From NCBI GenBank assembly GCA_943736015.1, contig OX031063.1, forward strand, positions 36,920,172 through 36,984,171: DNA of 64,000 bases, written 5' to 3'. Source of the DNA: Tridacna crocea (taxonomy: Eukaryota > Mollusca > Bivalvia > Cardiida > Cardiidae). Positions within the stretch are counted from its first letter, which is position 1. Each line of letters begins with the position of its first letter. The notes under the pieces were generated by a model. That model made no database searches. It was not told the DNA's origin and was given only the letters and a program-made list of their open reading frames with translations. Positions 10,964 to 23,400 of the stretch are shown here, piece by piece. Both the position numbers and the translations under genes were made by a program.

Positions 10964-11192
10964 TTAACCCATTACCACACAATCCCAACTTTTGACGCCC
11001 CTGAGAAAGAAGCCCTTAGAAAACATTGTGGGAAAAGGAGAAAATGCTGGTAACCAGCATTTTCTCCTTTTCCCACAATGTTTTATACTATTCACTATAC
11101 AAATTTCAAAATTTCAGTCACTTTTATTTTATCGTCTGCAAGTGCTTTCAATTTGGACCAGTCTAAAATATTGTCGTGTGGTAATGAGTTAA
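10964..11192 (+). mobile_element. TTAA-hairpin MITE, subfamily I, near-perfect core
   Basis: Both TTAA flanks are present. The palindrome from GAAAACATTGTGGG to CCCACAATGTTTT pairs fully around a central A. Confidence 0.9.
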
Positions 11193-11936
11193 ACCATCCA
11201 CAACATACAAAGTTACTCTCAACTCAAACAAAAATGTATTCTCTCTCGCTGTCAGTCAGAATTCAATCTTACATGGTATCACAGCCTTATTGAAGAACAC
11301 CTTTCTAGTCTTCTTCCAAAATTCTTGTTCTCTTTTCTTTTTTTTCTGGTGGTGGGGGAGCTTAAAAGTATCTCATTTGAGATATCTGTGCAAAATTGTC
11401 ATGATATGTACATATGAATTGTTTAGAAAACATGGAAACAAAACAATCATCAAAATCCCCTGAACACAACAATTATCATTTTGAATCTTCACCAAATGAA
11501 AAATCTTCAGACATGACCAAATTTAAGACATAGACATACTTTATTACGTATACATATAAATGCAAGCTCTTTCACACAACAAGTCTGCATACTTCAAAAC
11601 ATCAGTCTTGTTTTTTCAAGTGGTAGAAAACATTCTGGTGAGAAGAGAAAAATGCTGGCTAAGCAGCATTTTCTCTGTTTTCTAAAATGTTTTCTAAAAA
11701 GTCAGGATGGAATGAAAACAGAAAGAGATGAAAATAAAGCAAATGGGAAAGGAATCTTAAATCAGTCAAAATAAATGGATGAAAAGCTACTGCAACTGAA
11801 AAAATTGCCTTTAGAAACAGATTGAATTTTAGTGAAAATTTTAAGGACAAAAAAAAGGACATAACTGTGTCAAAGGTATTAGATGTTTACCAGCCCCTAT
11901 TATATATGTTCCCTTTTTGATAAATAACAACTAGTC
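11193..11936. other. Intergenic with one decayed MITE core
   Basis: A core remnant at about 11625-11700 (GAAAACATTCTGGTGAG ... TAAAATGTTTTC). No other features seen. Confidence 0.4.
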
Positions 11937-12166
11937 TTAACCATTTCTAAAATAAAAACCTGTGTTTCTATGTGTCTTCAGTACAAGTCTTTGAGAAACA
12001 TTGTGGGAAAAGGAGAAATGGCCCATAAAAAGCAATTTCTCCTTTTCTCACCATGTTTCCTTTTCTATGGGAGAACTTCCTGCCATTTTTGTCAAATCTA
12101 ACAGTGTCATCTGCAAACTCTTTTTAGTTTAAAAGAGTCTAAAATTTGTTGTATGGGAAAGGGTTA
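11937..12166 (+). mobile_element. TTAA-hairpin MITE, subfamily III, diverged
   Basis: Subfamily III markers GTGTCTTCAGTACAAGTC and GAACTTCCTGCCATTTT are present. The loop is altered to GGCCCATAAAAAGC. Confidence 0.7.
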
Positions 12167-12483
12167 CAGCAAATACCTGCAGTAATAACAGAGATAGTAC
12201 ATGTATAAATTATCAAAGCTTTTGAACGACATTGATGCAGATAGAGACACAGTTATAACAGTGCCTTGTCATTTTATTTGAAAACAGGCAAATTAATAAC
12301 AAAACAGAGATCTTGCAGATGGATGCATGTGTGATATGTCTTCAAAATGATATGTCTCACAAAAAAAAAACCCCAAGAAACAAAGGAAAACCTGGGTTTC
12401 ATACACATACTATAAACAATGGAAAAGTACAACTTTCACTTATCATGCAAAAAAAAACTAGGGCAATATCACCCCAACTTATG

Positions 12484-12712
12484 TTAACCCTTTACCTGAC
12501 GACAAAATTTCAGCCTAGTCAAAAATGAAAGCATCTGCAGAAGACAATTTTAGTGTGGCTCAAAAAGTGAAACTTTTCTTTTACAGAGTAAAAAACATTG
12601 TTGGAAAAGGAGCAAATGCTGGTTACCAGCATTTTCTCCTTTTCCCACAATGTTTTCAAAAGGCCTAATTCTCATGGGTGTTAAAAGTTGTCATTGTGTG
12701 GTAAAGGGTTAA
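12484..12712 (-). mobile_element. TTAA-hairpin MITE, subfamily V, complete
   Basis: Both TTAA ends are intact. The flank GTGGCTCAAAAAGTG ahead of the core is the subfamily V marker. Confidence 0.85.
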
Positions 12713-13135
12713 TATTCTTTTCATACTAAATACTAAAACTAGCTGTCTGGTTCTTGGAAAACTAACTATTAGCCACTAATATGGCTAGCGTTGAAACTTT
12801 AAAGTAGAATCAAATTAGAATGATTGGTATATAAAGCTTCCTATCACTTTACTGACTAATTACATGTATAAGTTTATAACAAAGACTATTCTATTTCATT
12901 GTTTGAAGTTCTGTCCTCTGATTGGTTCAAATAGATTTTTTTTTCTCATCTCAGGAAATAAAACGACTACCCAGAAATTTAACCCAGAAATTTAAATTCA
13001 GTATCATTCAAGAATTCTGTGAAAAGTGCCCAGTACAAAACCTGACACTTGTTCAAGTTTAAATCATGACCTACACCAATTGTTACAGCTAACTGAGACA
13101 AAAATAGAATGAGTCATGCTCTCTACAAAGAAAGT
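12713..13135. other. Intergenic, nothing recognised
   Basis: Apart from a CTCTGATTGGTTCAAATAG stretch containing ATTGG at about 12915, I see no feature. Confidence 0.35.
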
Positions 13136-13359
13136 TTAACCCTTTACCAAACAATCCCTTGTTTTTACGACCCTGAAGTTGAAGCCTCTTGAAAATATTG
13201 TGGGAAAAGGAGAAAATGTTGGTTAGCATTTTCTCCTTTTCGCATAATTTTTTCTGTCCTTATGCAAACGAATTTGAATTTTTGAGTCCTGTTTTATTTG
13301 TCATCCGCATGTGCTTTCAATTTGGACCAGTTTAAGATTTTGTCATTTAGTAAAGTGCT
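13136..13359 (+). mobile_element. TTAA-hairpin MITE with shortened core
   Basis: The left TTAA is clear; the right end has decayed to AGTAAAGTGCTTA. The hairpin tip has lost about seven bases (ATGTTGGTTAGCATT). Confidence 0.7.
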
Positions 13360-13439
13360 TATGCATGTAGCAGAAAGTATTGATGATTGTCAGCCTGCAA
13401 AGTCCAAGCAAGTTGACATGGGTTTAAACATTTTGCTAT

Positions 13440-13570
13440 CTGTTAATTTCCTGCTTGTTTAAGGACATTCTGCCTCACAATACAGACAGCTGTTTGACAA
13501 AATGCATTTTATTGATCCATAATTATATGATTGCTTGCTTGGTATGATGCATCACAGAGTTTCACAAAAA
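13440..13570. repeat. Dispersed repeat segment
   Basis: The segment ending TATGATGCATCACAGAG recurs in related form at about 23300-23360 and, in part, 37730-37760. It is probably part of a larger repeat also carrying the GCAGGCTGACC motif. Confidence 0.45.
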
Positions 13571-13656
13571 CCCCTTTTTCCAGAAGACAGCCCAAATGAT
13601 AACCTCAATAAGCAATTTCAACTCTAGCAGCATTTTATTTAAAATATTAACTTCTT

Positions 13657-13884
13657 TTAACCCTTTCCCAAACAAGCCCTGGTTTTTACGTGTCTGCAGT
13701 AAAAGTCTTTTGAAAACACTGTGGGAAAAGGAGAAATTGCTCATAACGAGCAATTTCTCCTTTTCCCAGAGTGTTTTCTACCCTTTTTGAGAACTTTCTG
13801 CCATTTTCTCAAAATCTAAAATTGTTGTCTGCAAACTCTTTCACTTTGGAAGAGTCAAAAATTTGTTGTTTGGGAAAGGGTAAA
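13657..13884 (+). mobile_element. TTAA-hairpin MITE, subfamily III
   Basis: The core tip is TTGCTCATAACGAGCAA instead of TGCTGGTAACCAGCA. Markers ACAAGCCCTGG and GAACTTTCTGCC define the subfamily. Confidence 0.85.
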
Positions 13885-13896
13885 GTTAGATCTATA

Positions 13897-14162
13897 ATTA
13901 AGCCTTTATCACACAATCCCAAGTTTTAACAATCCAGAGAAAGAAAGCATTCAAATTTATATTAGAAAGGAAGAAAATGCAAGAAATGAACATATTCTTC
14001 TTCCTCCCACAATGCTTTCTACTCAATTAGAGGCAAGTTTCACCATTTGAGCCATTGTTGGTCTGTTGCTTGCAAATGATTTGCAAATGTTTTGAACCTA
14101 AGCCTGGAAAACAAAATCTACCTAAAACCAAGTCTAAAATTTTGTAGTGTGGCAATAGTTAA
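13897..14162 (+). mobile_element. TTAA-hairpin MITE, decayed core
   Basis: Ends are recognisable (CCTTTATCACACAATCC, GGCAATAGTTAA) but the hairpin tip is lost. Confidence 0.6.
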
Positions 14163-14267
14163 TCCTAAACAAATCATTCTTCACATTGTAAGGAGACAAG
14201 TGAGAGGAAGGAATAAGTTGAGGGTAGGGGTGACAAACACTCTTCTGTTCTGCCCCAAGCTCTAAAT

Positions 14268-14473
14268 TTTAACCATTTACTCCATACATACCCATTTTGA
14301 CATATCAACAACAGACAGCTTTTAAAAACATTGTGGGAAAAGGAGAAATTGCTCATAATGTTTTCCACACAATCAGATAATTGTATCCTCATTTGTCCAT
14401 ATTTCTGACATCATATTTTTACTTGCTGCTGAAATAGAAGAGCCTCAAATTGGCCTATCATGTAAAGGGTTAA
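14268..14473 (+). mobile_element. TTAA-hairpin MITE, right arm lost
   Basis: The left arm GTGGGAAAAGGAGAAATTG is intact, then the sequence jumps from TGCTCATAATG straight to TTTTCC. Confidence 0.6.
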
Positions 14474-14535
14474 GTAATTTCATTTTCTTCTACAAACAGA
14501 TTTTGTTCATGAAAACACAAAGAAAGCTATGTGTT

Positions 14536-14790
14536 ACCCATTCATGAAACAATCCTATGTTTCAAACACCCTGGGTAGAAAAGCTTTAAGTAAAACACAA
14601 AAACAAGAGACAAAAATGCTACTAAGCAGTGTTTTCTCTATTTCCAACATAGTTTTATACTCTTTGAATGACAAATCCTATATTTTGAGTGAAATTCACT
14701 CAATTATACAAATATTGTATCCTGAAAAGTCATTCTTCAAAATCCCCCAAATTTGGATCAGTCTTAATTTTTCCTTTCTAAGTAAAATAC
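14536..14790 (+). mobile_element. TTAA-hairpin MITE, heavily decayed
   Basis: Recognised from its TTACCCATTCATGAAACAATCC start and the order of internal segments only. Confidence 0.4.
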
Positions 14791-14918
14791 AAGTACCAGT
14801 AATATAGCGTTCTCAAAATTCTAAAAAGTAAAACAAAATAATAAATAATTAAATAAATGAATAAATATTCAATATGATTATCGCTATGTGAGCAAATAAA
14901 GAAAATAGTGTAATTAAT

Positions 14919-15155
14919 TCCTTACCAAATGACAAAACTTTGAACACAAGCAAATTGAAAGCATTTGCAGATGACAAAATGAACATAGCTCATTATAATG
15001 ATTTCTGTCTTTAATTAACAGGTATGAAAACATTTTGGGAATATGAGAAAATACTGGTTACCAGCATTTTCTCCTTCTCCCATAATTTTTTCATGTTTTA
15101 ATAAGCCTTCATTTTTAGAGTCTATACAACTAAGGAATGTGTGGTAAAGAGTTAA
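14919..15155 (-). mobile_element. TTAA-hairpin MITE
   Basis: Arms read TTGGGAATATGAG on the left and CTCCTTCTCCCATAA on the right, so both have drifted. The right end GTAAAGAGTTAA is intact. Confidence 0.75.
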
Positions 15156-15183
15156 AAACAATAAAATATGATTCCTTGAAAAA

Positions 15184-16597
15184 AAAAACAAATAAGAGGG
15201 CCAAGATGGCCCTGAATCGCTCACCTGAATTTTTGAGAGGACCATAGCCTTTTTTTTTGAAGGTATTGAAACACTGGAAACAAAATCATTATTTTGCCAA
15301 GCAATTTTTAAAAGGTCACCTGTAAAAGTCCTTTCAAAATCTGACCAGCAGTTTCAGAAAAGAAGAATTTTTAGGAGTTTCTTAATTTCTGTACAGTGCA
15401 ATTAGCCCCCATTCACCAGAGCCATGTTTCTTGACCTATCAAAATTTTGTGAGCAAATTTTGAAAAAGGTCATTCAAGGAATATTTCAGTGAAATAAATT
15501 TCAAATCTGACCAGCCGTTTCAGAGAAGAAGAATTTTTAAAAAATTCTTCATTTCCATATAGTGCAAGTAGCCCCCATTCACCAGAGCAATGTTTCTCGA
15601 CGAATCAAACTTTCATGAACAAATTTTGAAAAGGGTCATGCAAGGAATATCTCTGTGAAATTATTTCAAAATCTGACCAGCCGTTTCAGAGAAGAAGAAT
15701 TTTTAAGAATTTCCTCTTTGCCCTATAGTGCAAGTAGCTCCCATTTACCAGAGCCATGTTTCTTGACGGATCAAAATTTCACGAACGCTTTTTGAAAAGG
15801 GTTACCCACCAAACATCTCTGTGAAATTATTTCAAAATCTGACCAGGGGTTTCAGAGAAGAAGAATTTTTAAGAATTTCTTCATTTCCCTATAGCGCAAG
15901 TAGCCCCCATTCACCAGAGCCATGTTTCTTTACGGATCAAAATTTCACGAACAATTTTTGAAAAGGGTCACCCAAAGAACATCTCTGTGAAATTATTTTA
16001 AAATCTGACCAGCGGTTTCAGAGAAGAAGAATTTTAAAGAATTTCTTCATTTCTGTATAGTGCAAGAAGCTCCCATTCACCAGAGCCATGTTTCTTGACG
16101 GATCAAAATTTCACGAACAATTTTTGAAAAGGGTCACCCAGGAAACATCTCTGTGAAATTATTTTAAAATCTGGCCAGCGGTTTCAGAGAAGAAGAATTT
16201 TTAAGAATACTTTCATTTCTGTATAGTGTAAGAAGCCCCCATTCACCAGAGCCATGTTTCTTGACGGATCAAAATTATAAATTTTTGAAAAGGGTCACCC
16301 AGGAAACATCTCTGTGAAATTATTTTAAAATCTGGCCAGCGGTTTCAGAGAAGAAGATTTTTAAAGAATTTCCTAAAAAATTCCATTTCGTTGCCAGAGT
16401 TTTCGACAGAATCAAATTCTGTGAACAATTTTTAAAGAGGACCTCCCAAGGAACATTCCAGCCAAGTTTGGTACAAATTGGCCCAGCGGTTAAGGAGGAG
16501 TTGATGTTTAAAGAATTGTTGACGACGCACGACGGACACTGGGTGGTCCTAAAAGCTCCCCTTGAGCACGTTGTGCTCAGGCGAGCTAAAAATAGAG
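15184..16597. mobile_element. Mollusc-type repeat with internal tandem array
   Basis: It opens AGAGGGCCAAGATGGCCCTG followed by AATCGCTCACCTGA and closes GTTGTGCTCAGGCGAGCTA; ATCGCTCACCTGA and TCAGGCGAGCT form an inverted pair. This signature is common in mollusc genomes as I recall them. The middle is a tandem array (listed separately). No coding capacity is evident; long minus ORFs are translations of the array. Confidence 0.7.
15310..16390. repeat. Six tandem monomers of about 166 bp
   Basis: The motif CATGTTTCTTGACGGATCAA recurs near 15423, 15588, 15755, 15921, 16087 and 16252, a period of 165-167 bp. Each monomer also has GGTTTCAGAGAAGAAGAATT. Later monomers are closer to each other than to the first two. 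Confidence 0.85.
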
Positions 16598-16737
16598 GAC
16601 GGAAGATGTATATTAATATCTGCAAACAAATTTGAACCTAAGCCTGGAAAAAAAAATCTACCTACAATAAATTTACTGAAAACAGCTTTTTCTACCTTAA
16701 AGTTAAACCTTTACCAAAGACCCCCTTAAGTTAAAAG

Positions 16738-16965
16738 TTAAACCTTTACCACAGAATCCTGACTTCTAGCGACCCAGAGAAAGAAAGCCTTTGAAAACAT
16801 TGTAGAAAAAGGAGAAAATGCGGGTAACCTGCAGTTTCTCTTTTACCCAAAATGTTTTCTTCCCTTCCTTAAACAAATTTCAATCCCTTAATCACATTTA
16901 TTTTGTCGTCTGCAAACGCTTTTAATTTGGACCAGTCTAAAGTTTTGTTCCTTGGGAAGGAGTAA
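16738..16965 (+). mobile_element. TTAA-hairpin MITE downstream of WDR17
   Basis: Core arms GTAGAAAAAGGAG and CTCTTTTACCCAA are imperfect. On the minus strand it contains AATAAA (16897-16902), a possible poly(A) signal for WDR17 about 460 bases after its stop. Confidence 0.7.
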
Positions 16966-17113
16966 ATACACATTTACTTTGTCATCTGCAAGTGCTCTGG
17001 ATTTGAAATAGTCCATAATTTTGTTGTCTGGTAAGGTGTTAAAGGCTGTTGGTTGCAAGACATAAAATTTTTGTCTATGGAAAACAACAGATTAATAGAG
17101 ATTCTTATAGCAA

Positions 17114-17334
17114 ATAACCCTTTATCAAACCTAATTTTTGATGCCCCCTTCAGGAGGGTGCTTTTGAAAACATTGTGGGAAAAGGAGAAAATGCTGGTAA
17201 CCAGCATTTTATCTTTTTCCCATAATGTTTTTAATCCTTTCAAAGAAAAATCATATTATTTGAAAAACATTTATCATTTTCAAGTACTTTAAATTTTGGC
17301 TAGTCTTCACTTGTGTGGTTTGGTAAAGGGTTGA
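17114..17334 (+). mobile_element. TTAA-hairpin MITE in the WDR17 3' flank
   Basis: Lies 28 bases beyond the WDR17 stop codon, so it is probably in the 3' UTR. Core palindrome is almost intact; the right end reads GGTAAAGGGTTGA. Confidence 0.75.
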
Positions 17335-17361
17335 ATGAGAAAGAAGTCTGTAGAACACCAA

Positions 17362-17481
17362 TCAAAATGGGTTAATTCTATAGCCAGTTCCTAGAGGTGA
17401 AAAGGGGTTGACTTTGGCCCACATCAGTGCTTCATTCGGAGATATAGCTGACCTTCCATCTTCTAGGAAGTATGCTAGACC
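17362..17481 (-). CDS. WDR17: WDR17 exon 25 (stop codon)
   Basis: Residues 1243-1281 and TGA. Contains YFLEDGRSAISPNEALMWAK and the family-specific end. Acceptor CTGCAG. Confidence 0.95.
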   Translation of the reverse strand, partial: GLAYFLEDGRSAISPNEALMWAKVNPFSPLGTGYRINPF

Positions 17482-20400
17482 CTGCAGAAAGGACGATAAA
17501 GCCTTGGTAATAAAATCATGTAACTAAACACATAGAGGATATTTGTTGTTTTCGGTGAAAGATCGAAATTTATTTCATCAAGTGAACACCATCGGTAATG
17601 TATTCACGAGTGGCATGCAGCCACTCGTGAAAATATTACTGATGGTGTTCACTTGATGAAATACATTTCGATCTTTCATAAAAAAAAAAAAAAAAAAATA
17701 TTCTATTTATTTCATGCTTTTAACCCTTTCTGGGAGGAGCTTTATCAAAATCCAGAACAGTTCTTTTCCATTATTGCCTGTGGCGTATCCCCTCCGCATA
17801 GCAACAATATTACGTCAAGCACGAGAAGAAACATAAGGTAAATGACATCATATTTCTATCTGGTTGTGAGGCACGCTCAATTTACCTTGGCAACAAGAAC
17901 ACAAAAATTGGTATTTTCACTGGTCTTACCCATGTTATATCGAAAAATATTTTCACTGCCATTTCTCAATCTCCTACCGGAAAGCATGAAATAAACTTAG
18001 AATATTGTACTTCAAAGAGCTTTGATAATATACCTTAATTCATGCTGATAATCTTTATTTTACAAAGGTGCTGTAAGAGCCTTCTATCACAAGTTTTTTT
18101 TTTCTATAGAGATAACAAGATCATCAGAGAAGGATACCTGTATTCTCTCTCCAGTTAAACAAGATATTCGGACATCTGAATGCGAGGGAAGATGTGAGTT
18201 TGCCATACAGTCGGGTCCAAGATGAACAAGGTTTGTCTCTGCCCCTGCCCTGTCCACAAGCTTTATGTATGTGTCACGGTACTCTGGTGTTATAATATCT
18301 GTATTCACTGGTTCTCTGGAATTAATGAATGGATAGATTGACAGACTAATGAATAAACAAACAAATGAACAAATGAACCAACAAACAAACGAATGAACAA
18401 ACAAACTAACTAACAAATGAATGGACAGACAGACAAACAGACGAAGGGACAAACAAACAAACAAAAGATCAAATTAATAAGTAATTAGCCCTCAACTACT
18501 CAATGAATGGAGCTTTATTGTCAACATTATAACAATACAATTGAGCTGAACTCTGTCAGAAGGAGAGTTAGTATATCTTCCAAAAACTATTGACCAATAT
18601 CAGCCAGTGCAGCTATGCTGGCTGACCTAAGCCAAACAATTTAGCTATTTTTAGTTCTTTTGAAAATGAAAGGACCAGTGTACCTCTACATTTAGCCTAT
18701 CTTTAGGACAAATGGATCAATGTTGTACTATGACTTATTTGGTATAAAACATTAGTGAGATTATAATTAATATCCCCCCTTCCTTTAATTAGAGTGGCTT
18801 AATTATGTGAGTGAAAACCAGTCCTTACAATAACTAAATGGCTTAACTCTTTACCAAATGACAAAAGATTAGACAGGTCCAAATCGAAAGCACTTGCAGA
18901 AGACAAAATAACAGTAACTCAAAAATTGAAATTAGTCTCCAACAGGATAGAAAACATTGTGGGGAAAGGAGAAAATGCTTGTTACCAATGTTTTCAAAAG
19001 GCTTCCATCTCAGGGTCATAAAAACCAGGAACTGTTTGGTAAAGGGTTAACCCTTTTTCATGAGAAAAGGATTTTGACTAAGTCCATATTGAAAGCATTG
19101 ACAAATCAAAGGAGGTTAAAACAAAGGAATTTGTATTAAAACTTTGCACATACAAAGCTCATCATGTCTCTTGCAGATTACATTAAACATGTGGGTCACC
19201 ATACTCCTTTCTTGGAAATTTAAACAGGAAAATTACAGGAATACTACCTAAAGAAAAAGTTAAAAGATTTTTAACAACCCTAAAGAAGAAGCCTTTTGAA
19301 AGCATTGAGGGAAATGGAGAAAATACTGGTAGCCAGCATTCTCTATTTCCCATGATGTTTTATAACCTGTCAAAGAAATATTTCCTTTGATTTGTCATCA
19401 GCAACTGCTTTCAATTTGAACCAGTGTAGCTCTTTACCAAAGCAAAAAAAAAAAATTGGGATTCGACCAAACAGAAAGTATTTTCAGATGACAAAACATC
19501 TGAAATGTGCATGTTCATGTGCATGTTTATGTGCATGTACTGCTCTTGTTATCTGTCAATTTAGGCTGCAATACTTACTGTTGTTGTGTATTCAGTACAT
19601 AACTCCATGCTGTACATTCCTCATGTATTTGCGTCTCTGTCACACCAATATCAGTATAGCCGTCTCTTTGAAGGAGAGCACTGTTGAGGGAAATAATTCT
19701 AAATATACCAAAAACAACAACATTCTATTAAGAGGTATCAAAATCAGATTTGCTCCTTTTTCAAGGATATTTCCACAGATTTGACCATACTACATAAACA
19801 TTTGCCAGACAACAAAAATTCAGACTTGAACAAATTGAAAGCATTTGCAGAAGACAACTCTGCCAAAATGCCATTTTTAACCACTTTGGGGGAGAAAGCC
19901 TTTCAAAATACGGTGAGAAAGGAGAAAGTACTGGTTATCTGCATTTTTGCCTATCACCATAATGTTTTCTACCCTATCAAGGACAAATTTCATCATTTAG
20001 GCTACCTTTAATTTGTTGCCTAATGCTTTCAATTTGTATCAGCCTAAATTTCTTAAATATGGAGGAGAGTAAAAGGTTAGTAAAATGACAGGCTACAAAA
20101 AATTGCTGCTCATTTTCTCCTGTTTCAACAATGTCTTCAAAAGCTTTGTTTCTCCCAGTCACTGAAACCTGGGAATGTGCAATAAAGGGGGAGACAAATC
20201 TGCATCATATATTATTAAAAACATACGTAATAGGGACTCTAACCACCTTCTATCTTATTGCAATTCTAGAGATCTTGTACCTAAATATATATTACAATTT
20301 GTATATTACATAGTATGGTTTACCACAAGCAAAAAGGGGCATTCTGACATTGGCATAAAGTGTCATCTTGGATCAGCCTGCTAATCCAAGGCGGCACTTT

Positions 20401-23400
20401 ACTACTATGATAGATTTTGTTCTTGAGTAGACTTTCTCAAAACAGAAAATTACTTATAAATGGAAAGTGTTGTTTCAGATTAGCCTGCATAGACTCGGCT
20501 GATCAGAGACAGTACTTTATGGAAATGTATGAATGCCCCTTTTTGTGTGTTACAGGCCACATATGTATTGGGGACTCTTAAACAGCTTCCATCTTATTGT
20601 AATTCTAGAGATCTTATATTGAAATATATATCACAATTAGTGTTTCAGAAATTTTCTAATCAAACAAAGTTTTAACAAAGAAAACAAAATCGAGGTATCT
20701 TGTAGAAATTACTGTTTACCTGTATATCTCTCTATCATTTTTTCAGTTTCAATTGATTTAGTACAAAAGTACTGTGAGTAATGCAATATATAGCACAGCA
20801 AGCAGTTCACTTAACTCTTTACCACACGAGAAAATTTTAGACTGGTCCAAATTGAAAGCATTTGCAGACAACAAGATAAAGGTGACTGAAAAATTGAAAT
20901 TTGTCCTAGGAAGGATAGAAAACACTGTGGGAAAAGGAGAAAATGCTGGTTACCAGCATTTTCTCCTTTTCCCACAGTGTTTTCAAAAGGCTTCTTTCTC
21001 AGGGGCGTCAAAAGTAGGGATTGTGTGGTAATGGGTTATAATGCACTTGGCTTGAAACCAAAAAATTGCTGGTTTGATTCAATTGTTTGGCCAAAATCTT
21101 TCTGAGGGTTGATGATGGTCATTGTGACAGGATTAATTCCTGTCTCAGAGGAAAAAAATTCCTTGCTGATGGTAGTGTGGGAAAGCAGCCAATGTATTTA
21201 GAAGAAAAGCGTGCAAAGTACTGGTATAATGGAATAGAAACCCCAGGAAAGCATGAATAGGTGGGCTGGTGGCTGTGACTATATTCATAACTAAGCCAAT
21301 TCATTATACATTGTAGTTTACCGTGCATGCTGAAAAAGTGGATGTACTATACTGTTGTATCTCCTCCTTATTGCAATGAGTGCCCCAACATAGGCTGACA
21401 CAGCAAGCAAGGCTATTTTTTTTCTGAAAGAAATACAGATATAAGTTGTTTTTTAGCATTTTCAGGCAAAACATGTTTTATCTGTTACTATAAAGCCACA
21501 ATTCTTATATGAGGTAAAGACAATTTGGTAGAAACATTAGGTATTTCCTCTTCATTACCTTTTTTCATGTGGTATTAACCCATTACCACACAATCCCTAC
21601 TTTTGACACCCCTGAGAAAGAAGCCTTTTGAAAACACTATGGAAAAGGGAGAAAATGCTGTTAACCAGCATTTTCTCCTTTTCCCACAGTGTTTTCTACC
21701 CTTCCCAGAACAAATTTCTATTTTTTAGTCACCTTTATTTTGTCGTCTGCAAATGCTTTGAAATTGGACCAGTCTAAAATTTTCTCGTGTGGTAAAGAGT
21801 TAATCAACGACATTTTTTAAATTTGTCTTCAGTGTAGTGGTGCGGTGTAGTACTGCAAAGAAGTAATGATCTATAACAATTATTTTGCCATATTGGTAAC
21901 CAGCATTGTCTCAATACTGTCACAGACAAAACCAAAACACCACAACTGTTTTGCGCAGGTGAGACGCATATAATTCTGGCAACGTAGGACAGGCGAAATA
22001 CATTTGACAAAATGCAAGCTAAAAAACAAAAATAACATGTTCCCTGATCCAGCTGAACTTTAGATATGTTCACATGTATAAGATATTCATCCTCGGAATA
22101 CTGGCCGTCCACGAAAAACCCCTCTTTGAGAGGAAACATGTGTCCGTAACATGCATGATCCAAGACTGGTGATCGGTGTGAATCTCAGGCTATTCCTAGA
22201 ATATCAGGCGCACGGATCTTATGCCTTGTACAAAAAAAAGAAATCTATTCAAAGAAATATACTCTTTAATACGCAAAAATTGAATTTGAACAAAAAGACG
22301 ATGTTGCCAGTGTGGAGGTCTCGCTAGAAATGACCACGTATCCAATACTTGTCTATTATTAGAACCCACTGACCAAACCTTACATAACCGGTTTTGGTCA
22401 CTTCGATAGAGACAACAATTCTCCGCTAGAATAATATTTCTCCTTTCCCCACCATGTATTCCACCTTTTCACAGACAATTCCTGATTTTAGCCACATTGG
22501 AAAGAGTTTCCTGATTGGGCAAGTCTAAATTTTGTGCTCCAGTCAGGTTAAAGAGCAGTTACTCTTCTTTATGTGCTACCAGTTTGTTTGGCCATTGCGA
22601 CACAACGATCAAATTTCTCTTATTTCATTTCTTTATTCCCCATTTTTCATTATAGATTAGTATTTATCTGAAAAAGGTTTCACCATATCCTGTAAGAACA
22701 CACTTTTTCATGTCTTGCAAAGGTTACACCAATACTCAAATTGGGCTCTACATCCCTTTGACTAGGACCATAGAAAACCAGTGTCAAATGTGGAAATTTG
22801 CATAAATAAAAAAAAGTTGAAGCATCTACTAACAATTTTTCAGATCCATCCATCCCTATTTCAAACAAATAAGCTATAAATTCATTTTTGAAAAAGACAA
22901 AGATCAAAGCAATTTTGATGTACTAATTAACAATTTCTCAGATCCATATATCTCTAATTCAAACAACTATACTACAAACTTACTTTGGGAAAAGACAAGT
23001 TACCTATGAACAAGCAAGACTTCTGTTCGTATACATCCAAGTAGCTGCAAGATACTGAACACCTCCCCAACAGTCCAGTTACCACTTTTGATGGAGCCTA
23101 TGTAAAATATGTCAAATATGTAAGAGCCATGGCCTGTAAAAAGGGCATGTAATGCATGTGCATTAAGTATCCACCCATATCAGTCTGTGCAGTGTGCGCA
23201 GGCTGACCAAGGTGAAGTCAGTTTGCTACTAGTGAATTTTCAGCATGTCAAAGGACCATTCTTCTTCATGATTTAGTTGGTTGTTAGACAAGACAGATTT
23301 TATGGATCCATAAATATGAGATGATTTGCTTTGTATAAAGTATCACAGAGATGCATTCAAACTTCTATTGCCAGAGCAGAGCTCATAAACTTAACTTCTT

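Noticed and set aside
16320-16625. A 101-codon ORF at the end of the 166-bp array
   Set aside because: It is a translation of the dispersed mollusc repeat.
18087-18464. A 125-codon ORF with a cysteine/phenylalanine-rich start
   Set aside because: The first part is the ACAAACAAATGA microsatellite upstream of the exon 24 acceptor. Only 18138-18315 is coding.
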